Assembly: GCF_016920785.2 (NCBI RefSeq)
Contig: NW_024609884.1
Coordinates: forward strand, 78,334,311-78,398,310
Direction: 5' to 3'
Length of the DNA stretch: 64,000 bases
Source: Ixodes scapularis
Taxonomy: Eukaryota > Arthropoda > Arachnida > Ixodida > Ixodidae
Shown here: piece by piece, positions 33,720-43,505 of the stretch
Layout of the letters: each line of letters opens with the position of its first letter
How positions within the stretch are numbered: the first letter of the stretch is position 1
Program-made: the position numbers and the translations under genes
The notes under the pieces: generated by a model
Seen by the model: only the letters and a program-made list of their open reading frames with translations
Told to the model about the DNA's origin: nothing
Databases searched by the model: none

Positions 33720-35104
33720 CTACAAAGCACCTAACTGTCGAATATACTTTACAACAGAAGATAGGAACGGCATGCATATTCCCGGGCATATATAACATGA
33801 TTACTAATGAATACAACAGGATTCGAACATAAAAGTCAGCAAGCGTCAACATTTCAACAATATAATGTACGCACCACATGGTGCTGCGTTATCCTCAAAA
33901 ACTTTATTTCAAAAATATCCCAAATCAGATATAACACAACACATCCAGTCAACAGTGCCGGCGGCAGTTACTTCGCGTGGACGGAATCCAAAAGGACGTC
34001 GTTTTGGGGCACGTTTTAAGGAAAGTTTCCTTTTTTCACGGCACCGCCATCAAGGCAAAGGAAGAGACGCGACAGGTCTGTTCTCGACCCCAAACAAATG
34101 AGCTATTTTTTTGCGAAAACTCTTTCTTTTTGAGATTATCTCAGGGAAGAACAGTTGTCATTGTTGGCAAAATTATGTCGAGGGCCGTTTGACGGTCTAC
34201 AATTCCTCCGCTTCCTCTAAATGCCGAGCAGAAACTCTCGAATGGCAGGCACTTAGGCTACCAGCCCTAAAGGGCTCGCGGAAACTTTCAAGAGTGGCCG
34301 AAAAACTTCGAAAGCATAAATATGATGCAATTAAATGCAAAGGTGCAAGCGAGCTGGACAAGAATGACGAAAATAATTCCTGGAGAAGGGGAACAAGAGG
34401 GACAAAGGATAAACACAAATCTCCAAACATAGCTAGGTGACTGGTGAGCGAACCGGACCAGGCGGATTTTTTCGGTCGCTCACCAGTCACCTAGCTGTGT
34501 TTGGAGATTTGTGTTTGTCCTTTAATTGTTCCTCTTGTTCCCCTTCTCCAAGGATTATTTTCGTCATTCGAAGGCATAACCTCAAAACAGAGTCGGAGAC
34601 TCGAGCTGAGCAGGTTTCAACGTTCAAGGGAGCGGCAGAAAGTTTCTAGCTACTAGGGGCCGCGACCAGTAGCATCACCATCAGCAACATGGCGGCGGCC
34701 TAGAAACGTTTTTTTGGGGTCGCCTTTTTTGGAGATTGATTTCCACCTTCGAGTTGGCCAAGTCACGGGATGATACAAAGATGGCTGCGCTGTGGAAGCC
34801 GCGCAACTTAGAAGGGTTGAAAGTGGACGGGGCCAGCATTGAGCCGTTGGATTGAATCAGGGAACTGCTGTGCAGAGCCTTATGTTGGAAATGTTTGGCA
34901 AATGGGCGTAGCAAGGGCTGCCGCCAGCGCCGAATATTCACCCGCAGTTAGAGCGGAAACTAAATGTGCGACACACCGTCGAGAAATCAGCAGACCTCGA
35001 AGACACAATATCGAAAACAACATTTAAACCATGAAATACAAGCGTTAAATCTCGCAGCAGCATTGATCGCAACTACGCAGTTTTCTCTGGTTTGGGGTGT
35101 TAAT
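33720..35104. other. gene-free stretch with a hairpin
   Basis: Apart from the inverted repeat at 34362-34570 there is no recognised feature. Frames of 60-109 codons lack family motifs. Confidence 0.4.
34362..34570. repeat. 209-bp inverted repeat (95-bp arms)
   Basis: The left arm (34362-34455) and right arm (34475-34570) match with few differences and share GACGAAAATAATTCCTGGAG, TAAACACAAATCTCCAAACA and TAGCTAGGTGACTGGTGAGC (one substitution at most in each). The spacer is about 19 bp. It could be a foldback MITE or the source of a long hairpin RNA. No TSD is obvious. Confidence 0.75.
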
Positions 35105-37455
35105 AGCCATAACGGCTACTCGCACTCATGAGGAGGAAGTCCCACTCACGGCCAGTCACCCACATCACGACTCCTTAGAGTCAGACCGCCTCGGCTATTC
35201 ATACTCATAAGGAGGAGGAGGTAACACTCACGGCCAGTCACTCACATCACGGCCCCTCAGAGTCGCCCCCATGACGGTTCGTCACACTCATGAAGAGGTC
35301 CCACTCACGGCCAGTCACTCGCATCACGGCCCCTCAGAGTCGCCCCATAACGGCTATTCGCACTCATGAAGACGATGTCCCACTTACGGCCAGTCACTTA
35401 CATCACGACTCCTCAGAGTCACCCCATGGCGGCTATTCCAACTCATGAGGAGGAGGTCCCACTGATGGCCAGCACTCACATCACGGCCCCTCAGAGTCGC
35501 CCCCATCACGTCTATTTGCTATCATGAGGAGGAGGTCCCACTCACGGCCAGACACTCACATCACGACCCCTCAGAGTCGCCCCCATCACGGCTATTCACG
35601 CTCATAAGGAGGAGGTCTCACTCATGGCCAGTCACTCGCATCACGGCCCGTCAGAGTCGCCCCAATCACACTTACTCACACTCATGAGGAGTTATCACTC
35701 ACGGCCAGTCACTCATATCTCGACTCCTCAAAGTTGCCCCCATTACCGCTACTCTCACTCATAAGGAGGAGGTCCCACTCACGGCCAGTCACTCGCATCA
35801 CGGCCCGTCAGAGTCGCCCCCATCACAGTTACTGACACTCATGAGGAGTTATCACTCACGGCCAGTCACTCACATCACGACTCCTCAAAGTCACCCCATG
35901 ACGGCTACTCACACTCATGAGGAGGTCGCACTCACGGCCAGTCACTCGAATTATGGCCCCTGAGAGTCGCCCCCATCACGGTTACTCGCACTCATGAGGT
36001 CCCACTCATGGCCAGCCACTAATATCACGGCTCCTCCGAGTCGCCCCCCATCACGGTTACTCAAACTCATGAGGTCCCACCCATGGTCAGCCACTAACAT
36101 CACGGCCCCTCAAAGTCGCCCCCATCACAGTTACTCAAACTGACGAGGTCCCACTCATGGCCAGCCACTAACATCACGGCTCCTCAGAGTCGCCCCCATC
36201 ACGGTTACCCCATTATGGCTACTCAAACTCAGGAGGAAGGGGTTCCACTCACGGCCAGTCACTCGCATCATGGCCCGTCAGACTCGCCCCCCATCACGGT
36301 TACTCACACTCATGAGGAGGTACCACTCACGGCCAGTCACTCACATCACGACTCCTCAAAGTCGCCCCATTATGGCCACTCACACTCATGGGGTGGAGGT
36401 CCCACTCACGGCCAGTCACTCGCATCACGGCCCATCAGAGTCGCCCCCATCACAGTTACTCCCACTCATGAGTAGTTGTCACTCACGGCCAGTCACTCAC
36501 ATCACGACACTACAAAGTCATCATTATGGCTACTCACACTCATGAGGAGGAGGTCCCACTCACGGCCAGTCACTCGCATGACGGTCCCTCAGAGTCGCCC
36601 CCCTCACGGTTACTCTCACTTATGAGAACGTGCCACTCATGGCCAGCCAGTCACATCAAGGCTCCTCAGAGTCGCCCCCATCACGGTTACTCACACTCAT
36701 GATGAGGTACCACTCACGGCCAGCCACTCACATCACGGCCCCTCAGAGTCGCCCCCATCACAGTTCCTCACACTCATGAGGAGTTATCACTCACGGCCAG
36801 TCACTCACATCACTACTCCTCAAAGTTGCCCCATTACGGCTAGTCACACTCTTGAGGAGAAAGTCCCGCTCACGGCAAGTCACTCCCATCACGGCCCCTC
36901 AAAGTCGCCCCCATTACGGTTGCTCACACTCAAGAGGAGGTGCCACTCATGGTCAGCCACTGACATTACGGCTCCTCAGAGTCGCCCCATTAAGGTTACT
37001 CACACTCATGAGGAGGAGGTCCCACTCACAGCCAGTCACTCGAATCTTGGCCCCTCAGTGTCACCCCATCACGGTTACTCGCACTCATGAGGTCCCACTC
37101 ATGGACAGCCACTCACATCACGGCTCCTCAGAGTCGCCTCATTAAGGCTACTCACACTCATGAGGTGGAGGTCCCACTCACGGCTAGTCACTCACATCAC
37201 GACTCGTCAAAGTCACCCCGTTACGGCTACTCACACTCATGAGGAGGGGGTTCCACTCACGACCAGTCACTCGCATCATGACCCCTCAGAGTCGCCCCCC
37301 ATCACGGTTACTCACACTCATGAGGTCCCACTCATAGCCAGCCACTCACATCACGACTCCTCAGAGTCGCCCCCATCACGGTTACTCACAATCATAAGGA
37401 GGTCCCACTCAAGGTCAGCCGCGCACATCACGGCCACTTAGCCACTCCCCATCAC
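35105..37455 (+). repeat. minisatellite, ~72-80-bp unit, about 30 copies
   Basis: The unit runs CACGGCTACTCACACTCATG, then a variable number of GAG triplets, then TCCCACTCACGGCCAGTCAC, TCACATCACGGCCCCTCAGA and GTCGCCCCCA. Length varies through GAG triplet number and the C run before the next unit. In one frame it encodes a histidine- and serine-rich repeat (THTHEE, PLTASHSHHGPSESPP), but C-run changes break the frame repeatedly, so no long protein results. Copies differ by scattered substitutions and small indels. Two unit classes alternate loosely (CAGTCACTCGCATCACGGCC against CAGTCACTCACATCACGACT), suggesting higher-order structure. Confidence 0.9.
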
Positions 37456-38277
37456 GGTTTCGCATCCCCTGATCGCGGGGCTTCGTCGCTACGAGCTAAG
37501 CCAGACGATTGGGCCGGCGCCTCCGGCTCTTATTAATCCGAAAGCATTAAATGGCTCATGAAGCGATCCGGCGTTATCTGAGCTTGAAGCCGGCGTTATC
37601 GTTGTCTGTAGCAGCGATAAACGGCACCTAAATTCCCCTGAGCGAAACGGGACCTAAATTTCCATTGGCTGCGACGCGTCATGTGGCTCCATAGCAACGG
37701 CTCATCGCTGCTAAGGGGCCAGCCAAACTGCTGGCGGCGCAGCGCAAAAAGTAAAAACATGTCAAAACAAAGTTATTTAATGGCTTTGAGAAGAAAATTT
37801 CGTACACTTCGGTCTGGGTGTGAATCGAACCCGGGCCTCCGGGGTGCAAGACGTGCATATGCTTCCCCGACGCCACGGCGGCTCTATACCTGTGCCTAGA
37901 GCGTGCGTCACGCTTTTGCATTTCCTCGCGTAAGCAGTCTTATTTTCCACTGTTATGTTGTTTGTTTGTTCTGTGTTGTCCCTAGTTTCTTTCTTTTCTT
38001 TTTTTTTTTTTTTTTTTGCTTGTTGCTTTTTAGTTCCTACACTGAACCGGAGACATCCGCGCGACATAGACACCACAACGCTACTAAAAAAAATGATTAC
38101 ACAGTTGTTTTTTTTCTTGTTTTTCCTCATTTACACCAAGCGCGTCACCCGCTTTCCCAAGGTGAACCAAACGATTCGGGACGACAGCTTCCTGTCCCCG
38201 GTCTCCCATCCTACGGGGAAAACCGCTCCGGGCAAGACATGGAGCGCGTGTTGCTGCCATCGTGGCTGCAGCTTTGC
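37456..38277. other. gene-free stretch with a tRNA-like relic
   Basis: Contains the tRNA-like sequence at 37811-37882 and T-rich tracts at 37988-38016 and 38107-38115. Frames of 100-140 codons overlap on both strands without motifs. Confidence 0.4.
37811..37882 (-). repeat. tRNA-derived sequence (SINE head or tRNA pseudogene)
   Basis: The minus strand shows a B box GGTTCGATTCA (37831-37821), preceded by GGAGGCCCG and, about 35 bp upstream, an A-box-like CCGTGGCGTCGGGGAAGC. The acceptor stem does not pair and the T stem is imperfect, so a functional tRNA is unlikely. Its head differs from that of the 52-kb SINE family. Confidence 0.5.
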
Positions 38278-38437
38278 ACTCTAAAAAAAAAGCCCGTGCG
38301 CCTACTTTTCCGCACAGCACTCGGATAGCCAATCAGCGCAACTTACGCCGCCAGCTCTGCGAATGACGATGCCGAAACATATGTTAAGACCGAAAAACGC
38401 ACTCTGAGTTCTGACATTAAGCAATGCAAGCGTGACG
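38278..38437 (+). mobile_element. solo arm of an ACTCTAAAA foldback MITE
   Basis: Begins ACTCTAAAAAAAAAGCCCGT and continues GCCTACTTTTCCGCA, AGCCAATCAGCGCAACTTAC, CGATGCCGAAACATATGTTA and GACATTAAGCAATGCAAGCG, matching the left arm of the complete palindrome at 60357-60669. The second arm is missing, so it is a truncated or deletion-resolved copy. Confidence 0.75.
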
Positions 38438-38539
38438 GGGGTCGCCTACGTTAAAGGCGTGAGGGGGTAAGAGGTTTTCTCTTTTTAGGGCCGTTGGTGT
38501 GTCGCGTCGGACGTTAAATTGAGGATCTGATCAAATAAA

Positions 38540-40789
38540 TCTGATCACAACATACTCGACTTGTTGTTGTGCAATCATCCCGACATTGTTAAACGAATCG
38601 ATGTCATACCGAGCATAAGCGACCATGACGCTGTAGTCGCGACGCTTCGTTTTCAATCTGCACGTGTAAAGTTGAGTTCAGATCGAAAGGTGTTTTTGTA
38701 TGAAAAGGGAAATTATGAAGGCATTAGCTCTGAGCTTTCTAGTGGCTTTCTTTCGTTTGAATGCGTTGCCGAAGAAACAGATGTGCACAACACGTGGTTA
38801 CTGTTCAGGCAGAGAGTGATAAAGCTAACAGAGAAATACATACCATGTATTGATGCATCCAAATTAAAAAATAGAGCCAAACCATGGATCAACGGAAGTG
38901 TTCTACGATTAACAAAAAAACGAAAGCGTGCTTACGCACGGTACAACAAGAAAAAGTCAGCAGTAAACCATGGGAAACTGAAAGAACTGACGACAAAGTA
39001 CAAAGTCACCGTGAGGAAAGCAAAAGGCGATTACCTACAGCGGCTCGAAGACGGAATGAAAAATAACAATAAACAGTTCTGGAAGTTTATGAAACGTTGC
39101 GGAAATGACCAGATGGGAATACCTGACCTATTAGTAAATAACGAACTAATTACAGATGCCCGTCAAAAAGCTTGCATCTTTAATGAATATTTTCAATCGG
39201 TATTTTTGCCTGCGAACAATATAACGCCAGTAACGCTTACAAACAGATACGATGATATGCCTCCAGTTGAGGTTGGTGTCGAGGGAGTCCTAAAGCTACT
39301 AAAAAATTTAGACGAAACTAAAGCGATTGGCCCTGATCAAATTTCGCCTAGGGTTCTGAAGCGCTGTGCTCACGCCATTGCCCCATATCTTTTTATAATC
39401 TTCAACCAGTCTTTGCTTGAGGGGTCATTACCGAATGATTGGAAAGTAGCTCATGTAATACCAATACACAAGAAGGGACCCAAAAAAGATGTTACAAATT
39501 ACAGGCCGATTTCTTTAACATCAATTTGTTGCAAACTACTTGAGCACATTTTGTACAGCCAGATAATGCAACATCTTAGTTACCATAATTTTTTCATAGA
39601 TTCACAACATGGATTTAGGAGAGGTTATTCTTGTGTCACGCAACTAACCGAGCTCTATCATGATCTTGTCATGTCCGTAGATAAGGGTGAACAGACTGAT
39701 TGTGTTTTTCTTGATTATAGGAAAGCGTTTGACACAGTGTCGTACTCGTTCTTACTTCACAAATTGAATTGTTTGAGCATAGATATTACCACACTAAAAT
39801 GGATTCAGTCATACCTGAGTTCGCGTCAGCAATGTGTAATTTTAAACGGCGAGGCGTCTCATTTTGTTGAAGTTACGTCTGGTGTACCACAGGGGTCGGT
39901 TCTGGGGCCATTGTTATTCTTAATATTTATCAATGATATTCATGTCAATGTAACTTCCCAGCTGAGATTATTTGCTGATGATTGCGCTGTGTATACGCGT
40001 ATAAAGAACGGGGAGGGTTCCGGACAACTGCAGGCTGACCTAGATAGAATAGAACAATGGTGCGGTGAATGGGGGATGCAACTTAACGTAAAGAAATGTG
40101 TTCATGTTAGCTTCACACGTAAAAAAAATAAATTTGACACACAGTATTATTTAAGCAATGAGCTAGTAACGAATGAGAATAAAGTAAAATACCTCGGAGT
40201 CATTTTGTCATCCGACTGCACGTGGGATTCGCAAATTGATGATGTCATTATGAGGGCGGGTCGCGCACTGGGCTTTGTCCAAAGAAACCTAAAAAACGCT
40301 ACACAAAAAATAAAAGAACTAGCATATCTTGCCTATGTAAGGCCACTTCTAGATTACGCATGCACTGTGTGGGACCCTTCTAAAAAAAATCGCATTGATG
40401 GCTTGGAAAAAATACAAAATCGTGCCGCACGCTTCGTCCTGGGCCAGTACGACCGTTTTTCTAGTGTAACTAACATGAAACAATCACTAGGATGGGCGTC
40501 ATTGGATCTTCGGCGAAAAAATTTACGGTTGAAATTTTTATACAACATTTATCATGAAGCTACTGGTATTAATAGCTCATCATACCTCTTAAAACCAAAT
40601 TATTTTTCCAAACGTAATGATCATGTGCACAAGATACGCGAATACTGTACTAGGACGGAGCTCTGCAAAAATTCGTTTTTTGTGAGGACGGTCAAGGACT
40701 GGAACGCTTTACAGGAATGTATAGTTTGTGCTGCAAATGTTGATATGTTCTTTTCGTTATTATTCGCCCCCTGCAATAATGCCTTCTAG
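38540..40789 (+). CDS. LINE ORF2-type protein (CR1/L2-like), 5'-truncated
   Basis: An open frame of about 745 codons runs without interruption from just inside the element to TAG at 40787-40789. It starts inside the endonuclease domain: only the last motif ISDHDAVVATLRF is left, so no genuine start codon exists and the frame is entered mid-gene. RT motifs follow in order: NDWKVAHVIPIHKKGP, NYRPISLTSICCKLLEH, FLDYRKAFDTVSYSFLLHKL, SGVPQGSVLGPLLFLIFIND and LFADDCAVYTRI (FADD codons at 39971-39982), then a thumb with YLGVILSSDC and a C-terminal block LDYACTVWDPSKKNRIDGLE. The product would reverse-transcribe by target-primed synthesis if an upstream endonuclease were present. Lack of stops suggests recent insertion. 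Assignment to CR1/L2 rather than jockey is from general motif style. Confidence 0.9.
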   Translation, partial: SDHNILDLLLCNHPDIVKRIDVIPSISDHDAVVATLRFQSARVKLSSDRKVFLYEKGNYEGISSELSSGFLSFECVAEETDVHNTWLLFRQRVIKLTEKYIPCIDASKLKNRAKPWINGSVLRLTKKRKRAYARYNKKKSAVNHGKLKELTTKYKVTVRKAKGDYLQRLEDGMKNNNKQFWKFMKRCGNDQMGIPDLLVNNELITDARQKACIFNEYFQSVFLPANNITPVTLTNRYDDMPPVEVGVEGVLKLLKNLDETKAIGPDQISPRVLKRCAHAIAPYLFIIFNQSLLEGSLPNDWKVAHVIPIHKKGPKKDVTNYRPISLTSICCKLLEHILYSQIMQHLSYHNFFIDSQHGFRRGYSCVTQLTELYHDLVMSVDKGEQTDCVFLDYRKAFDTVSYSFLLHKLNCLSIDITTLKWIQSYLSSRQQCVILNGEASHFVEVTSGVPQGSVLGPLLFLIFINDIHVNVTSQLRLFADDCAVYTRIKNGEGSGQLQADLDRIEQWCGEWGMQLNVKKCVHVSFTRKKNKFDTQYYLSNELVTNENKVKYLGVILSSDCTWDSQIDDVIMRAGRALGFVQRNLKNATQKIKELAYLAYVRPLLDYACTVWDPSKKNRIDGLEKIQNRAARFVLGQYDRFSSVTNMKQSLGWASLDLRRKNLRLKFLYNIYHEATGINSSSYLLKPNYFSKRNDHVHKIREYCTRTELCKNSFFVRTVKDWNALQECIVCAANVDMFFSLLFAPCNNAF

Positions 40790-40836
40790 GCGCTGCAGGA
40801 GTTCCCTGAATAAAGAATAAAGAATAAAGAAAATAT
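38540..40836 (+). mobile_element. 5'-truncated LINE insertion with (AATAAAG)n tail
   Basis: Homology starts near 38540 and the element ends with three tandem AATAAAG-type units at about 40809-40836. A short-repeat 3' tail instead of a plain poly(A) is typical of CR1/L2-like LINEs. I could not identify a target-site duplication. Two other copies of the group are in the window (25985-27915 and 33018-33660). Confidence 0.85.
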
Positions 40837-42191
40837 TTGAAAATCTTACAAGGTGGTTGTTGTCTTTTTTTTTTTTTTTTTTCTCGCAGAGCAGTAGTCG
40901 ATCAGCATTCACAGGCGGCACCGGCCAACCGGCGCGATTAATTTTCAACGTCGTTGATATTTGTAAAAGTCAGTGTTACGCACGGATTTTTAATATCAAC
41001 GTTTTTTTTTTTTATTTAACGAGGTTTAACAAATAGTTTGGTAAAATGTCATGTTACCTTGAAATACCGAATATAAATGTCTGAACTAATTATTCGTGCG
41101 CTGCACAAACATTAATAGTAGTATATTACGGAATAAGGTCATGAAGTTGTTACCGGCAGCGAGACTAGGAATTATATTGTCTTGGCATTTTCTTTGCGTG
41201 TGATCAGGCCTTTCTAAAAGTCTGATTATTCAGTAGGCGAATTAAATATGTCTCAAGTTTGCATTATTTGAAGTTGATTGAATATATTTCTTTCGCCCTG
41301 CGGCAACGTTGTAGGGTGATTTCGTCGAGGGTACTGGATGCCTGCTACCTTGGACTCATCTCGTGACAGTTCTTAATACTGTTTACTGCAGGTAAGCGTA
41401 GTCCGATATTTTATTTTGATTTTCTTGTTCCCATTGGTGCACTTGAAATGGGGCTCTTGATTTTTATCTTTATTTTCTGTGTATGCTGTTTGTTCATTTC
41501 CGAGAGAAAATTGAGGGTATACTTCGAGTAAATGAATTAGAGTAAGACACACAAGGCGCTTGAGTGTGTCTTTTTCGGTGTGTTTTTTTTTTCTGTGTTT
41601 CCGTCCTTGTGTGCTGTTCTTCTCATGTCTAAATAAAACATACATTCAATTTTAATCGGACAGAGCACTTTGGCAAAAATATTTGCATATTTGCCGAAGT
41701 TCGGCAGTTAGGGTTGGCGGTCATGGGAGTCTGCTGTGGTGCTGAGTAGCTAATGTGGTGTAGCACTCTGTGGTGTGTGTTCTTCCTCTGTCCTTGTCTT
41801 AAAGCGCAATCATGTTTTTTCACGTAGAATACCAACTCGCCCAACAATCAGCACTTGTATTATGTTGTATATACTAACCTGCTACTGTAGTTGTATCCCT
41901 TTCACTATGATTTGTTAGTCTTCAAAAGTAAATCGGGGTGACAAATTTAAACATGACCGGCGAATACAAAGTGCTTACTAATCTACGATTACCACCCGCC
42001 ATGTGATAATTTTAGTCAATGGTGGTTAGTCAACAACTGGTCACGTCTGGTAAGTATGGTTGATGCTTTATAATGCTGGAATCAGTGGCCCATCCAATGC
42101 TCCAAATGCATCTCAGAAAAATCTAATATTTCTTCACAGTTTCTTTAAATTGGGGATGATATGTTCCAACTTCATATCACATGATTTCCAC
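40837..42191. other. gene-free stretch, possibly intron
   Basis: T-rich, with long T runs at 40867-40882 and 41004-41013 and an AATAAA at 41631-41636. No frame with recognised similarity. Its position directly upstream of the splice acceptor at 42218 makes intronic sequence plausible. Confidence 0.4.
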
Positions 42192-42219
42192 TTTTTTTTT
42201 TTTTTTTTTTTGGTTCCAG
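42192..42219 (+). promoter_or_regulatory. splice acceptor (polypyrimidine tract and AG)
   Basis: Nineteen T residues are followed by GGTTCCAG with AG at 42218-42219. This is an excellent animal 3' splice site, and an open frame with protein-like composition starts directly after it. A long T run alone can be chance in this AT-rich region, so the call depends on the exon next to it. Confidence 0.55.
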
Positions 42220-42474
42220 GCAGGCAGTGAAATCTACCCAGTTGCTGTCAGCTCAAGCCTAATTAATCCTGAGGCGCCCAGCTATGTGGCAGTGGAGGGA
42301 GACCTCGAAGCCGCGTCGCCTGCTGAGGCAATCCTGGTTGCATTCGGCCTCTCCTTCATCTTTAACTACGAGTACCATCACCAGTTCAGGCGCAGATTCA
42401 TTGGACTAGAATACTTAATTGATCTGAAACACTCAAATGTGGAGTCACGTGCAACACATTGCTTTCAAACCTAA
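42220..42474 (+). CDS. probable terminal exon of an unknown host protein
   Basis: From the acceptor the frame encodes 84 residues, AGSEIYPVAVSSSLINPEAP ... AEAILVAFGLSFIFNYEYHH ... FIGLEYLIDL, ending at TAA 42472-42474. The pattern of a variable segment, then a hydrophobic F-x-F-N-x-E/Y-Y segment and an F-I-x-x-x-Y-L block, recalls the C-terminal end of uncharacterised arthropod proteins. I cannot name the family. GC content rises inside the exon and falls outside it, as expected for coding sequence. Upstream exons were not identified. The Ty3/gypsy element at 43204 lies 0.7 kb downstream in the same orientation, possibly in the 3' UTR. Confidence 0.45.
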   Translation, partial: AGSEIYPVAVSSSLINPEAPSYVAVEGDLEAASPAEAILVAFGLSFIFNYEYHHQFRRRFIGLEYLIDLKHSNVESRATHCFQT

Positions 42475-43203
42475 AAGAAATGCCAAAAAGTAGTTTCTTT
42501 TTTTAATGCCTTTTTATGCAGGTTTAGGAATTTTTTTATGTCGTTTGTTTAATGCTTATTTTTTTTTTTTTTTGTCTAACATTAGGCAGGATGGTTGATT
42601 CTGAGAGTTACAGAAGGTCAATGATATTGCTTTATAGTCACACTTTAGTAATTTCCAAAATCACAGCTTTTTGCTTTGTGCAACATTGGCATACTTAAAT
42701 TATTTCAGTCTACTTCATACTCGGTGCCTGAAAGCATTCGAGGGTTGTGGTTCCATTTTCGCAGTGATTTCTGTTTGCAAGGTTTAAATACAAGGTGGTC
42801 AAAACGTATTTTCGCGATTCATTTGAAGTGGGTAGATCCCTTTGGCCCTCGCGGTAGTTTGTTGCAGCTCAATGGCAGCAGGAGATACGAACCCTTTCTT
42901 CTTTCCACATTAGAAGAGCAAATCCCGGAGTCCGCTTTCCTCTACTCCAGCGTTCATTCCACTACTGTGTATAGGACATGCATAGTGTACTGCTGTCCTT
43001 GAGTTGCAACGCACTAGTCATTGCTAGTCGTGTCTTGGTTGGTATTGCTGTTTGCAATATGTGATACAGAATCTGTGTTATATCACAGTGCGTTCATTTT
43101 GATTCTGGTTTGTACAAGACTCAGTCGTTTGAGTTCACCCCGGTGAAGCTTCGCTATTCCAAGCAGTGTTCCAAGCATTCACTGTTATTTTCCGGGTAGA
43201 CAC

Positions 43204-43408
43204 TGTAACAAGTATGTAGCGCCCCCTCCAGTCCGCCCGTCTGTGGCCGCCAGGCTCGGCGGGCAACATTGGTCACCGCACCAATAAACGCTCTTGAGCG
43301 CACAACGCTCCGGTCAGTCATCGTTCACCCACACAACCAGGCTGCGTGGCGTCTCTTCTCGGTGGGTGCTTCGGCCCCCTTCGTCCACGTTCTAGAAGGA
43401 TCGTGACA
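43204..43408 (+). repeat. 5' LTR
   Basis: Starts TGTAACAAGTATGTAGCGCC and ends GATCGTGACA. AATAAA at 43282-43287 would serve as the R-region poly(A) signal. It matches the 3' LTR except at eight single-base differences by my count. No TATA box is obvious. Confidence 0.93.
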
Positions 43409-43409
43409 C

Positions 43410-43424
43410 TGGCGACGAGGAACC
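43410..43424 (+). other. primer-binding site, tRNA-Ser type
   Basis: One base after the LTR lies TGGCGACGAGGA. It is the reverse complement of the CCTCGTCGCCA 3' end found in animal serine tRNAs including the added CCA. Twelve bases fit, and the following AACC does not continue the match. The assignment uses general knowledge of tRNA-Ser 3' ends, not a search. Confidence 0.65.
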
Positions 43425-43505
43425 GTGGCACTGGAGGCCACCAACGTGCACGGTTCGGCCCACGCCGCCGAGAGAGTCCCAACACCGCACCCCGCTCCTG
43501 TCGTC

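Noticed and set aside
35105..37455. CRISPR-like array
   Set aside because: Units are contiguous without unique spacers and vary gradually, so it is a minisatellite. The genome is eukaryotic in every other respect.
37811..37882. Functional tRNA gene
   Set aside because: The A and B boxes are recognisable but the acceptor stem does not pair and the T stem is poor, so a SINE head or pseudogene fits better.
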